Assembly (NCBI RefSeq): GCF_003286915.1
Contig: NZ_QMFY01000004.1
Location: forward strand, 1 to 64,000
Reading direction: 5' to 3'
From: Pseudochryseolinea flava
GTDB taxonomy: Bacteria; Bacteroidota; Bacteroidia; Cytophagales; Cyclobacteriaceae
DNA length: 64,000 nucleotides
The first letter of the stretch is position 1. Each line of letters opens with the position of its first letter. The notes under the pieces are model-generated. The model did not search any database and was not told the DNA's origin. It saw nothing but the letters and a program-made list of their open reading frames with translations. Below, one piece after another: positions 45,517 through 54,476 of this stretch. Position numbers and translations under genes: made by a program.

Positions 45517-47802
45517 TCAACTCAGCATCACCGCTTCGTCTTTCAGCACAATTTCTAGTGGCTCTCCCGACTCAAGTTTTGTCGTTACACCTTCGTTACT
45601 AACCTTTACCTTGATCACACGGTTTCTGAACTCGATACGAAACGAATACGACTTCCACTGATCGGGCATAAACGGATTAAAATGAAGCTTACCTTCTTTA
45701 ACCTTCATTCCCCCAAACCCTTTAACAACACTCATCCAAGTACCCGCCATCGATGTAATGTGACAACCATCCTCAGTATCGTTGTTATAATCATCAAGAT
45801 CGAGACGAGCCGTTCTAAGATACAATTCGTAAGCTTTTGCTTTGTACCCAAGCTTCGACGCCAGAATTACGTGGACGCATGGCGACAATGATGATTCGTG
45901 TACCGTCATGGGCTCGTAGAAATCAAAATTCTTACGGATGGTTTCGATACTAAAATCATCTTCAAACAAGTAAATACCCTGCAACACATCAGCTTGCTTT
46001 ATAAAACAAGAGCGCAGAATTCTATCCCACGACCACTTCTGATTGAGTGGACGATCTTCTTGTTTAAGATCACTTACCCGCAAAAGCTCTTTGTCTAGGA
46101 AATTATCTTGCTGCAAATACACGTCTCGTTTGGGGTCATGTGGGAAATACATTTTCTCTACAATGTCCGCCCACTTCGACGTTTCTTCCTTTTCTTTGAG
46201 TCTCACTACATCGGCAATCACTTCAAATCGCTTTCCGTGCTTTTTCTTCACCAAAGAAATTGCCTCTTGTGTATATTTCAACGTCCACGTGGCAATGTAA
46301 TTTGTGTACCAGTTATTATTGACGTTGTTCTCATACTCGTTAGGACCCGTTACGCCCAACATCACATATTTATTTTTGTCGGCAGACCAATTCACACGTT
46401 GTGCCCAAAAACGTGAAATACCGATGAGCACTTCAAGTCCATGATCGGCCAGGTAATCTTCGTCGCCGGTGTAGCGTATGTAATCGAAGATGGCAAAGGC
46501 TATGGCGCCGTTACGGTGAATTTCTTCGAATGTTATCTCCCACTCGTTGTGACATTCTTCCCCATTCATCGTTACCATCGGATAGAGTGCTGCTCCATCT
46601 TTAAAACCAAGCTTCTGCGCGTTCTCAATCGCCCGAGCCAGGTGCTTGTGACGGTACACCAAAAGATTGCGCGAAACTTTTTGCTCGGAGGTTCCCAAGT
46701 AAAATGGTAAGCAATACGCTTCCGTATCCCAGTAGGTACTACCACCGTATTTTTCTCCTGTAAAACCTTTTGGCCCGATGTTCAAACGCTCATCCTCTCC
46801 TGTATAGGTCTGCGTAAGTTGAAAGATATTAAATCGAATACCTTGCTGCGCAGCAATATCACCTTCGATTGTGATATCACATTCTTCCCACTTATGCTCC
46901 CATACTTTAGCATGTTCATCAAACAGCTTGTCGAACCCTTTCGCAAAGGCATCATCGAGCACATGATTGGCTTGTGCTGCAATCTTTTCCTTAGGATGAT
47001 TTTCAGAAGAAAGTACAGCTGCGTATTTGTAGATGATCGTTTCTTTCCCTTCTTCTACATCGATTTGAAAAACGTTGCCCGCAAATTTTTCGCGCTGTTC
47101 AATGTTGATACGGTCTACCGTTACGATCTTTCCATGGGTGGTAATCTGAAACTTCATTGCTGTGGCAACGTGGAAGAATGTCTTCTTCGTTTGCGCGACA
47201 ACCAACGCCCTACCTGGTGATGCTTCTTTGGAAACTTCTTCCCAGAACTTTTCATCATAATTAGAGTCCTTATTCACCACATCGGCATCGACGTATAACG
47301 AGAGCGTTATTTTACCAGAGAAATTCAACGGTGTGAATGCATAACGGATCGCCCCCACCTCGCCATTGGCCATACTACAAAATCGTTTAGACAGCACGCG
47401 CAGTTTCTTTCCGTCGCTGAGTGTTGCTGCAAATGATCGCGTCAAAAGACCTGTGCGCATATCGAGCACGCGTTTAAAGTCTTCGACTTTGCATTTGGCC
47501 AAATCAAGTTTGTGACCATCAACGCTGATGTGAATGCCAATCCAACTTGGTGCATTCAGCACTTTTGCAAAATATTCAGGATAGCCGTTCTTCCACCAAC
47601 CAACCCTGGTCTTGTCAGGATAATAAACGCCAGCGACATAACTTCCTTTGAGGGTGTCGCCGGAATACTCTTCTTCAAAATTTGCGCGTTGGCCCATACG
47701 GCCATTACCGATACTGAATACGCTTTCCGATATTTTATTGAGATGAGGATCAAAACCTTCCTCAATGATTTCCCATTCGTGGTGTTTAAGGTAGTCTTTC
47801 AT
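45517..47802 (-). CDS. Glycoside hydrolase family 65 disaccharide phosphorylase, probably maltose phosphorylase
   Basis: The product has 761 residues without a signal peptide, so it is cytoplasmic. An N-terminal beta-sandwich (about 1-270) is followed by the catalytic alpha/alpha barrel (KYGGSTYWDTEAYCLPFYLG) and a C-terminal beta domain. The general acid is Glu489 in VTGPNEYENNVNNNWYTN, and HESSLSP is the phosphate-binding block. This GPNEYENN form is the one I associate with maltose phosphorylases, though trehalose or kojibiose phosphorylase cannot be excluded. It converts maltose and phosphate into beta-glucose-1-phosphate and glucose. The beta-phosphoglucomutase gene just upstream supports this. 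Confidence 0.9.
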   Translation of the reverse strand: MKDYLKHHEWEIIEEGFDPHLNKISESVFSIGNGRMGQRANFEEEYSGDTLKGSYVAGVYYPDKTRVGWWKNGYPEYFAKVLNAPSWIGIHISVDGHKLDLAKCKVEDFKRVLDMRTGLLTRSFAATLSDGKKLRVLSKRFCSMANGEVGAIRYAFTPLNFSGKITLSLYVDADVVNKDSNYDEKFWEEVSKEASPGRALVVAQTKKTFFHVATAMKFQITTHGKIVTVDRINIEQREKFAGNVFQIDVEEGKETIIYKYAAVLSSENHPKEKIAAQANHVLDDAFAKGFDKLFDEHAKVWEHKWEECDITIEGDIAAQQGIRFNIFQLTQTYTGEDERLNIGPKGFTGEKYGGSTYWDTEAYCLPFYLGTSEQKVSRNLLVYRHKHLARAIENAQKLGFKDGAALYPMVTMNGEECHNEWEITFEEIHRNGAIAFAIFDYIRYTGDEDYLADHGLEVLIGISRFWAQRVNWSADKNKYVMLGVTGPNEYENNVNNNWYTNYIATWTLKYTQEAISLVKKKHGKRFEVIADVVRLKEKEETSKWADIVEKMYFPHDPKRDVYLQQDNFLDKELLRVSDLKQEDRPLNQKWSWDRILRSCFIKQADVLQGIYLFEDDFSIETIRKNFDFYEPMTVHESSLSPCVHVILASKLGYKAKAYELYLRTARLDLDDYNNDTEDGCHITSMAGTWMSVVKGFGGMKVKEGKLHFNPFMPDQWKSYSFRIEFRNRVIKVKVSNEGVTTKLESGEPLEIVLKDEAVMLS

Positions 47803-47841
47803 AGTCCACTTTTATATTCGGCAGCCGAGAAGGTTCATTCG

Positions 47842-48534
47842 TCAATTCGCCAATGCTGCCAATGTTTCTAATTTAAAATCTCCAGTTTGTGCGATAATAA
47901 AATCTGCTTTTTGAAGCTGCTCTGCACTACCGACGCCAACACATTTCATTCCAGCAGCAACAGCGGCCTCGACGCCAGCTTCGGCATCTTCGAAGACAAC
48001 ACAATCTGCTGGCGTCACACCAAGCTTCGACGCGGCCAGTAAAAATATTTCCGGATCTGGCTTCGAGTTCACAACCATAGTACCATCTACAACCACATCA
48101 AACTGATGGTGAATGTGAAGCAATTGCAATACGGTCATGGCGTTTTTACTGCTAGAAGCCAAACCAATTTTGATTCCTCGCTCACGAAGTTCATGAAGCA
48201 AATCTTTCACACCCGGAAAAATCTCATCGGGTGACATGCGCTCAACGTAGTCGACGAACCAAGCATTCTTTTTATTCGCTAGCTTTTCTTTTTCGTAGGA
48301 AGTCAACGCCAATTTGCCATCACCAAGACCAAGAATGATCTCCAATGAATGCATGCGACTGACACCTTTTAGTTTTTCATTATCCTCCTTCGTCAGGTCA
48401 ATACCCAACTCATTTGCAAGTCGTTTCCAAGCAAGGAAATGATAATGGGCGGTATCGACAATTACGCCGTCAAGGTCAAAAATTACAGCCTTTATCAAAG
48501 CAGGATCAAGGTTAGTTAAATTGTTCGTAAGCAT
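47842..48534 (-). CDS. pgmB: Beta-phosphoglucomutase
   Basis: The start at 48534 gives 230 residues, close to the usual 220. The HAD-fold motifs are complete: IKAVIFDLDGVIVDTAHYHF (nucleophile Asp and the next Asp), GLASSSKNA, SKPDPEIFLLAASKLGV and VFEDAEAGVEAAVAAGMKCV. The cap region includes LKGVSRMHSLEIIL, as in lactococcal PgmB. It converts beta-glucose-1-phosphate to glucose-6-phosphate and therefore completes phosphorolysis by the adjacent GH65 enzyme, 39 nt downstream. Confidence 0.95.
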   Translation of the reverse strand: MLTNNLTNLDPALIKAVIFDLDGVIVDTAHYHFLAWKRLANELGIDLTKEDNEKLKGVSRMHSLEIILGLGDGKLALTSYEKEKLANKKNAWFVDYVERMSPDEIFPGVKDLLHELRERGIKIGLASSSKNAMTVLQLLHIHHQFDVVVDGTMVVNSKPDPEIFLLAASKLGVTPADCVVFEDAEAGVEAAVAAGMKCVGVGSAEQLQKADFIIAQTGDFKLETLAALAN

Positions 48535-48558
48535 TAATTCAATCAAAAATTTAAGACC

Positions 48559-49533
48559 TCAAAAATAAGTTTCTTTGATGATCTTATTCGTTTCAGCCAG
48601 CGACTTAAATACTGCAAACGTTTTTCCCTGTGTTCTAAGTGCGCCCAATGCATTACCATAGCGCGCAGCACCGATGTAGTCTTGGGGATCTTGTAATAGC
48701 CCGAAACCCAACCCTCCGGCAAATGAATCTCCACAGCCCGTTGTATCGATTACATTATCGACTTTAACGGCCGCCACCATTTCTTCAACAAGCTTTTTTC
48801 TATTTCGATAATACACCAAACATCCACGAGAGTCGACCGTGATGTATACACATTTCACACCCCTATCTAAGCAGTGTATCGCAAACTCTCGAAGAGCTTT
48901 ACGATCTACGTCAGGTGTTTCAGAGTAGTCATTGCTTTCATATTCCTTTTTAAACCATGACGCATGTGCCTCTTCTTGGTTCATCTTTAACACATCGATG
49001 TACGGAAGCCATTGATCGCGATCGATCCAGAATTTACGTTGCCGTTCTCCATTGATCAGGCATGCTGTGGTTGGACCATGGGCGTCGAAAATAATCGTGC
49101 CTTTACTTTTTTTCTTTAGGAATCGCAGCGTCTCAAGAGAAATCTCATAGTCGCTTATGGGAATAAAAACAAAAACTTTGCAGTCAAGAAGGTTCGTCAC
49201 ATCGTTGGGAACAATCGGATCCATGAATCCCGTTTGACGTTCCAAACGATTATTCATGTCTAAAAATTTCAGACTGATAATATCACCTTGATCATTTTCC
49301 GTTGTGATGTGGTCGGTATTAATACCTTTATACGGAGCGAACACTTCGTGGACATTATCTAAATCAACATTTCGCACGTGACTTACCGGAACGATTTCAA
49401 TTTCATCGCCTGCCATAACGGACAATGCGATGACAGGATGCGTAACACATCCCCACTTTTGAATCAAGTCGCCTTGATGTGTAACAATATGATCTCGGGG
49501 AATTGGACCTAGAACAGCGATCTTTTTCTGCAT
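48559..49533 (-). CDS. PfkB-family carbohydrate kinase, substrate unknown
   Basis: The product has 324 residues. The ribokinase-fold C-terminal signature is DTTGCGDSFAGGLGFGLL with the catalytic Asp in GCGD; the N-terminal glycine motif of typical members is weak (VLGPIPRDHIVTHQG). The middle region, with IIFDAHGPTTACLINGERQR and VLKMNQEEA, is characteristic of a Bacteroidota subgroup. The family phosphorylates sugars or nucleosides with ATP. It lies between pgmB (24 nt downstream) and the ROK kinase (102 nt upstream), suggesting a role in the same sugar pathway, but the substrate cannot be given. Confidence 0.85.
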   Translation of the reverse strand: MQKKIAVLGPIPRDHIVTHQGDLIQKWGCVTHPVIALSVMAGDEIEIVPVSHVRNVDLDNVHEVFAPYKGINTDHITTENDQGDIISLKFLDMNNRLERQTGFMDPIVPNDVTNLLDCKVFVFIPISDYEISLETLRFLKKKSKGTIIFDAHGPTTACLINGERQRKFWIDRDQWLPYIDVLKMNQEEAHASWFKKEYESNDYSETPDVDRKALREFAIHCLDRGVKCVYITVDSRGCLVYYRNRKKLVEEMVAAVKVDNVIDTTGCGDSFAGGLGFGLLQDPQDYIGAARYGNALGALRTQGKTFAVFKSLAETNKIIKETYF

Positions 49534-49635
49534 GGCAATCCTTAATCAGTTAAACATTGTTTGTCACCTTCGTTGTGCGAAAGCGCTCCCGTCTAAAATA
49601 CCGAATACGCAAACTACCATCAAGGAATTGGAAGC

Positions 49636-50577
49636 CTATTTATCCGTCAAAAAAGCAGCACCGAATACGCCGGCGCTATCACCCAACGAAGGCTTCACGA
49701 TTGGCGTATCCAAGCGATTATTGAATGTATACTTCTTCACAGAATCTCTTCCGCGATCATAAAGCAAATCAATATTACCAACGCCTCCCCCAATAACAAT
49801 CACATCAGGATCAACAATATTAACGATAACGCTTAACGATTTTCCAAAAAACTCAATCAAGCGAATCATTGTCTTTTGTGCCGTGGGGTCAACCTTCGAT
49901 TCCGCTAATGCTACAATATCTTTGAGTGGTTTTCGATTTCCAGTTTCTTTAAAATAATAGTTCTCTAACGCCGGGCCAGAAATTACTTTCTCTACACATC
50001 CAATTTTCCCACAGTAACACTGGCCGCCGGAGTCATCTAAAAAGTTATGCCCCCACTCCCCTGCAATACCTTGTAGTCCGGAAATAAGTTTACCATCGAT
50101 AACAATTCCGCCACCAACGCCTGTACCCATGATCACGCCAAACACATTCTTCGCCTTCGGAAATTGCTCGCGTACCACGCCGAGTTTTGTTTCCGCAAGG
50201 ACAAAACAATTTGCATCGTTGGCAATTAGCACCTGCATTTCCAATTGCTTTTCTAAGTCAGCTTTAAGGGGCTTACCATTCAGAATCGTTGAGTTCGAAT
50301 TCTTCATGACGCCGAGCTTCGGGTCAAGGCTTCCAGGGGTTGCAAAGCCTATCTTCTCCGGACGGAACCCAGCCTCCTGTGCCATCATGTCTACCATCTT
50401 CTTGATTTGCCCAAGAACGTGTTCATAACCCTGATCTGCCTCAGTCGCTATTCGCTCACGAAACATAACTTCAGCATCTTTTGCTGCATGTAAGATCACG
50501 CCTTCTACTTTCGTTCCGCCTAAATCAATTCCCCAAAGACTTTTCTTATCGATACTATATTTCTTTTGCTTACTCAT
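49636..50577 (-). CDS. ROK-family sugar kinase (glucokinase-like)
   Basis: The product has 313 residues. ATP-binding motif LWGIDLGGTKVEGVIL, catalytic region VLIANDANCFVLAETKLG, phosphate motif VIMGTGVGGGIVIDGKL, and the ROK zinc cluster QCYCGKIGCVEK (Cys-x-Cys-x4-Cys) with the preceding GHNFLDD. No helix-turn-helix is present, so it is an enzyme and not a repressor. It probably phosphorylates glucose, the second product of maltose phosphorolysis. The nearest gene upstream (DUF3179) is 43 nt away on the same strand. Confidence 0.92.
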   Translation of the reverse strand: MSKQKKYSIDKKSLWGIDLGGTKVEGVILHAAKDAEVMFRERIATEADQGYEHVLGQIKKMVDMMAQEAGFRPEKIGFATPGSLDPKLGVMKNSNSTILNGKPLKADLEKQLEMQVLIANDANCFVLAETKLGVVREQFPKAKNVFGVIMGTGVGGGIVIDGKLISGLQGIAGEWGHNFLDDSGGQCYCGKIGCVEKVISGPALENYYFKETGNRKPLKDIVALAESKVDPTAQKTMIRLIEFFGKSLSVIVNIVDPDVIVIGGGVGNIDLLYDRGRDSVKKYTFNNRLDTPIVKPSLGDSAGVFGAAFLTDK

Positions 50578-50620
50578 AGTAAAATCAATTCGACAATTTA
50601 CACAATGTTACTTAGCTAAC

Positions 50621-51802
50621 TCAATTCGGGGAATTATGTTTTGTGGTCGCAGGATGAAATGTTTTCCACGAATGCCAGAACTCCTGATAAGATTGTAATG
50701 ACTTGAGCGTTTTTCCCTGCAGCGGCCCTTTGATACATTGCCCTGACCACGACCATTCAGAGTTTGATTGGTCGACCAACCGTTTCGCGATTGGATCAAA
50801 GGAAAAATTTAACGTATCGCGCTGCCATACGTAAAACGACGCGCTGTCGTTGGCAATGGCTACAACGATGGGGAGTCCTCTCAATGTATCATTGATAACG
50901 CGCTGTCGCGTGAGCTCAACCCAATCGTACGCACGCGAGTGATTTGCAACCGTCACGCCTACTACCCATGATTTGTCTTTCCAGGAGAGCGAGTCGCGAC
51001 GCGTAAGGTAGTTTTGACTTTTGCCTTCGTCATAATTTTTCATGAGCGCGTATTGCTCCGTAAACGTGCTGTCGGGCTGCATAACAGTTGTATTTGGATA
51101 TTTCTCAAACCATGCGTGCAAAGTCATTTGTGCCGACGGAATTTCCTTTAGCACTTTACCCTTTTGTGAACCTATGACTGCTTCGCCAGTTGCCTGCCGC
51201 CACCAACTTCCTGTAGAACCATCTTCGAACATCGTATTAAAGTGATCCATGCCTACCAAACGGAAATTTTCATGCACACCATCTACTTCCGGGCTGTATA
51301 CTCTTCCTGCACGACACGCGGTGCAGTAGGTGACCATGATTGCTTGCCCTCCAAGACTATCGCGAACCTGACGATGGTAGCCAATGAGTTCTATGGGATA
51401 AGCGCGACTTTCTCCGTTGATATGCACGCCCAGAACAAGATTGTCTCGTGAAATTTGATTGCGGTCCATCGCAGCAAAAATTTTCTGTGTCGGCTGAAGG
51501 AACATGCGATCGGCAACTTTTTTAAAGTTGAGAAAATACGCCACAACCAAAACCACAACGATGGCAGCCGAAATCAAAACCTTCGACACCACGGTACCCA
51601 AAGAATAGTAATACCAAGCGGGAAATAGAATCAGTGCAATTCCAACCGTGCGCAGATAGAATATGTTCTGATGAATAAAATAAGCAATTTCTAATGTATC
51701 AGAATCCTGACTTCCGGTAAACGGCATGATATAATAAACACGATAGATTTCAATTGCCAGCAGAACGAGAATACCGGCAATGAATTGAAAGGCTCTGGCC
51801 AT
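50621..51802 (-). CDS. DUF3179 membrane protein
   Basis: The product has 393 residues. Two or three hydrophobic segments occupy residues 1-95 (FIAGILVLLAIEIYRVYYI, IALILFPAWYYYSLG, AAIVVVLVVAYFL). The soluble DUF3179 domain follows, with its hallmark LGGQAIMVTYCTACRAGRVY and HFNTMFEDGSTGSWWRQATG, and a second half WVVGVTVANHSRAYDW. The paired Cys in CTAC are conserved in the family. The function is unknown. The gene lies 6 nt after glpD, indicating cotranscription. Confidence 0.88.
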   Translation of the reverse strand: MARAFQFIAGILVLLAIEIYRVYYIMPFTGSQDSDTLEIAYFIHQNIFYLRTVGIALILFPAWYYYSLGTVVSKVLISAAIVVVLVVAYFLNFKKVADRMFLQPTQKIFAAMDRNQISRDNLVLGVHINGESRAYPIELIGYHRQVRDSLGGQAIMVTYCTACRAGRVYSPEVDGVHENFRLVGMDHFNTMFEDGSTGSWWRQATGEAVIGSQKGKVLKEIPSAQMTLHAWFEKYPNTTVMQPDSTFTEQYALMKNYDEGKSQNYLTRRDSLSWKDKSWVVGVTVANHSRAYDWVELTRQRVINDTLRGLPIVVAIANDSASFYVWQRDTLNFSFDPIAKRLVDQSNSEWSWSGQCIKGPLQGKTLKSLQSYQEFWHSWKTFHPATTKHNSPN

Positions 51803-51808
51803 GAAGTT

Positions 51809-53452
51809 TTAGTTAAAGGACGTTACGGTTTTGAAATAATGTTCCAGTGATTGTTTCTCTTGCTGAAGTCGTGCCTCATCCCAGTTCAGATAGCGCTGAA
51901 GTTCCAACGCAATGTCATCTTTGTAGGCATTCATTCGAGGGGCGTCAAAATACAACAATCCTGTACGACGAACAAAAAAATCCGTCAAACCACAAACCAT
52001 TTCGTAACGTGACGTAAACCAAAGCTCTGCTTTCATTAAAGCAAGTGCAGGTGTATTACTGGCTACAAGTCGTTTAAATTCATGGAGAATAAGATCTGTT
52101 TGACGACCATACGTTTCGACCAGGTGCCGCACTACGGTAAAATCAAAATCGTACGCTTTTAAAATTTGATAAACTTTATCATGATAACCTTTGATCTCGC
52201 GTTTGTTTGAAAAGTTAGTTTCCGCGAGTTTCAATTGATGTGTGTGACATTCTTTTAAACGACGATCAGCAAAATACTTTTTGACAATGAGCGTAACAAC
52301 ACGCTCCGCCATCTTTCGGTAGCCTGTTAACTTTCCTCCTGCAATTGAAATCAGGCCCGTAGCGGATTCAAATATCTCGTCTTTGCGCGAAAGCTCGGAA
52401 GCCGATTTACCATCTTCATGAATCAATGGTCGTAGCCCAGCCCAACTTGATTCGATGTCATGCACAGCAATATTAACACTGGGGAACATCGCATTCACGG
52501 CATCAATCAAATACACTGCATCGTCCTTCGTTGCAACAACGTGATCTTTGTCGCCTGTATAATTTGTATCCGTCGTACCGATGTACGTAATTCTTCCTCG
52601 TGGGATCGCAAAGATCATTCGACCGTCGTCGACATCAAAATAAATCGCTTGTGACACTGGTAGTTTTTCCCAAGGCACGACGATGTGAACGCCCTTGGTG
52701 AGATGAAGTCGCTTCCCCTGTTTCGATTTGTTTACCTCACGCAAATCATCCACCCAAGGCCCCGCGGCATTAACGACTACATTGGCGGTAAGGGTAAATT
52801 CCTTCTGCGAAAATTGATCGAAACACACGACACCAGCAACACGATCACCAACGTAAATGAAATCACTCACTTTGATGTAGTTCAAGATATCGGCTTTGTG
52901 CTTACGAGATTGTTTGATGAGCTCGATTGTGAGTCGTGCATCATCGGTTCGATACTCGGCGTAGATCGCACCACCTTTTACGTCGTCCTTTTTTAAAAGG
53001 GGCTCATACTTTAGCGTTTGAAATTTTGTTAGCATTCGACGCTGGTCTTCAGCCTTCACGCCTGCGAGCCAGTCATACAACATCAATCCAATAGAAGTCA
53101 GCCAATATCCAAGCCCCTTCTTCTCCGAGAGTGGCAGTAACATTTTCTCGGGAACGACCAGATGCGGAGCCAAGTTATGAACCACGGCACGTTCACTACC
53201 AACCTCTTTCACTAAACCAAATTCTAACTGCTTTAAATAGCGGAGTCCACCGTGAATAAGTTTTGTAGAACGGCTACTGGTACCGAACGCAAAATCTGCT
53301 TTTTCAACGAGCGCTGTCTTCAGTCCTCGCGAAGCGGCATCCAATGCAATACCCGCACCCGTAACACCGCCGCCGATCACCACCACATCATAGGTTTCAG
53401 ACTGAAGATTTTTCAGAAGTAGGTCTCGAGAGAAGAAAGAAAATTCCTCCAT
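51809..53452 (-). CDS. glpD: Aerobic glycerol-3-phosphate dehydrogenase
   Basis: The product has 547 residues. The FAD-binding motif YDVVVIGGGVTGAGIALDAA is followed by GTSSRSTKLIHGGLRYLKQL. TIGTTDTNY-type, LRPLIHEDGKSASELSRKDE and ISIAGGKLTGYRKMAERVV blocks fit GlpD. It oxidises sn-glycerol-3-phosphate to dihydroxyacetone phosphate at the inner membrane, feeding electrons to quinone. glpF and glpK lie 1 kb upstream on the same strand, so glycerol uptake, phosphorylation and oxidation are nearly adjacent, separated only by a repeat element and a broken gene. Confidence 0.95.
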   Translation of the reverse strand: MEEFSFFSRDLLLKNLQSETYDVVVIGGGVTGAGIALDAASRGLKTALVEKADFAFGTSSRSTKLIHGGLRYLKQLEFGLVKEVGSERAVVHNLAPHLVVPEKMLLPLSEKKGLGYWLTSIGLMLYDWLAGVKAEDQRRMLTKFQTLKYEPLLKKDDVKGGAIYAEYRTDDARLTIELIKQSRKHKADILNYIKVSDFIYVGDRVAGVVCFDQFSQKEFTLTANVVVNAAGPWVDDLREVNKSKQGKRLHLTKGVHIVVPWEKLPVSQAIYFDVDDGRMIFAIPRGRITYIGTTDTNYTGDKDHVVATKDDAVYLIDAVNAMFPSVNIAVHDIESSWAGLRPLIHEDGKSASELSRKDEIFESATGLISIAGGKLTGYRKMAERVVTLIVKKYFADRRLKECHTHQLKLAETNFSNKREIKGYHDKVYQILKAYDFDFTVVRHLVETYGRQTDLILHEFKRLVASNTPALALMKAELWFTSRYEMVCGLTDFFVRRTGLLYFDAPRMNAYKDDIALELQRYLNWDEARLQQEKQSLEHYFKTVTSFN

Positions 53453-53734
53453 ATGCAGGGCGTTTTTCTAAGATAGAAAGGAAAATGGGATTTGCGAGGC
53501 GGTTTTCTCTTTTAAGTTCTGATCAATCAGCAAGGATTGATCTCCGTAACCCGACACGATCACAAATGGCTTCTGCACCGACCATTAATCCAGCTGGCTC
53601 TAACGACTAGTGCCGGGGAAATTTCTAGTTTGGTAAATAACCAGCGTTTTAAATTAATAATCGATGGTTTTTGAAGTGTGTAACAAAGAGCGACTTGCTA
53701 GACAAATTCAATTTTAATAGAGCGTGCGCGCGGT

Positions 53735-53850
53735 GGCCCAACTTAAACGCGGGGGAGCCCCGGCATGTGCGATGGGTAGCATGTTTAAGTTTCCCCTTTT
53801 TCTTTTGTTACTTTTCTATTTGGGGAGGCAAAAAGAAAAGTAAGAAGAGG
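53735..53850. repeat. Structured intergenic repeat (REP-like)
   Basis: Two inverted repeats lie within about 115 bp. CTTAAAC and GTTTAAG flank a GC-rich segment containing GGGG-GAG-CCCC (about 53745-53755). TTACTTTTCTATTTG (53808-53822) pairs with CAAAAAGAAAAGTAA (53829-53843), with one mismatch. No gene is seen from 53453 to 53947: a 70-codon plus-strand frame across this element has no protein character. Similar AT-rich hairpins recur between genes in related genomes (from memory). Confidence 0.5.
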
Positions 53851-53947
53851 ATGATGCATGACAGAATCGGACGGACTCAGTAGAACATTCAAAAAGTTGA
53901 TAAGAGTAAGTGCGATCCGGTTTTGAGGCCGCTATCAAAAAACTTTC

Positions 53948-54476
53948 TCAGGACATTAATAGCTCCGTACTGGCTATTGCTTCATTTAGGGTTGACAAGG
54001 AAAACGATATCATTGCGCCATGGTTCAATTTATCTCGAAGATCAGACGAATGAACGGCGGATTTATTAATCGACTGTAGTAAAGAAATACCGCGCGTGAC
54101 CAAAGTAGACTTCGTAATGACCAATACCGGGAAGCGATGCGTATGGATGAGCTTTAGGAAGGACTCTATCATGCGGTACTTCTCTTCCGCTTTGATGTAA
54201 GGATCTGTAGCCGATGCCAAATGCGATTATACCATATTGATTCTTCTTTGCGCGAAAAGCCAATTGCCGATCTAACACTTCCGCGCCGTTAATTTTTACC
54301 GACAGTGTTTCCGCCATATTCTCACCATACTTACTGCCGCGCACGTAACAATACTGGCAATTAAAACTACATCCCTCATACGGGTTCAGCGTGTAGTCAT
54401 CTAAGAACCAACTGTCACGCTTCTTTTTCTTGTTGAGAATCCACTTGACGGTAATTTCTCTAATCACTCCGCCCAA
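53948..54476 (-). pseudogene. Broken SPL-family radical SAM gene
   Basis: The first part (54476 to about 54215) reads [19 protein letters not shown], then NPYEGCSFNCQYCYVRGSKY with the C-x3-C-x2-C iron-sulfur motif, as far as KKNQYGIIAFG. A frame change near 54215 then continues SATDPYIKAEEKYRMIESFL, RFPVLVITKSTLVTRGISLL and NHGAMISFSLSTLNEAI in the other frame. It stops at 53948, well short of the family's roughly 300 residues. So it is both frameshifted and cut at its 3' end. The family (spore photoproduct lyase-like) lacks a known role here. Its start overlaps the glpK stop by 13 nt. Confidence 0.85.

Noticed and set aside
53671-53883. 70-codon ORF in the spacer between glpD and the broken radical SAM gene
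   Set aside because: It runs through the hairpins of the intergenic repeat; its low-complexity Phe/Lys stretches come from the inverted repeat.
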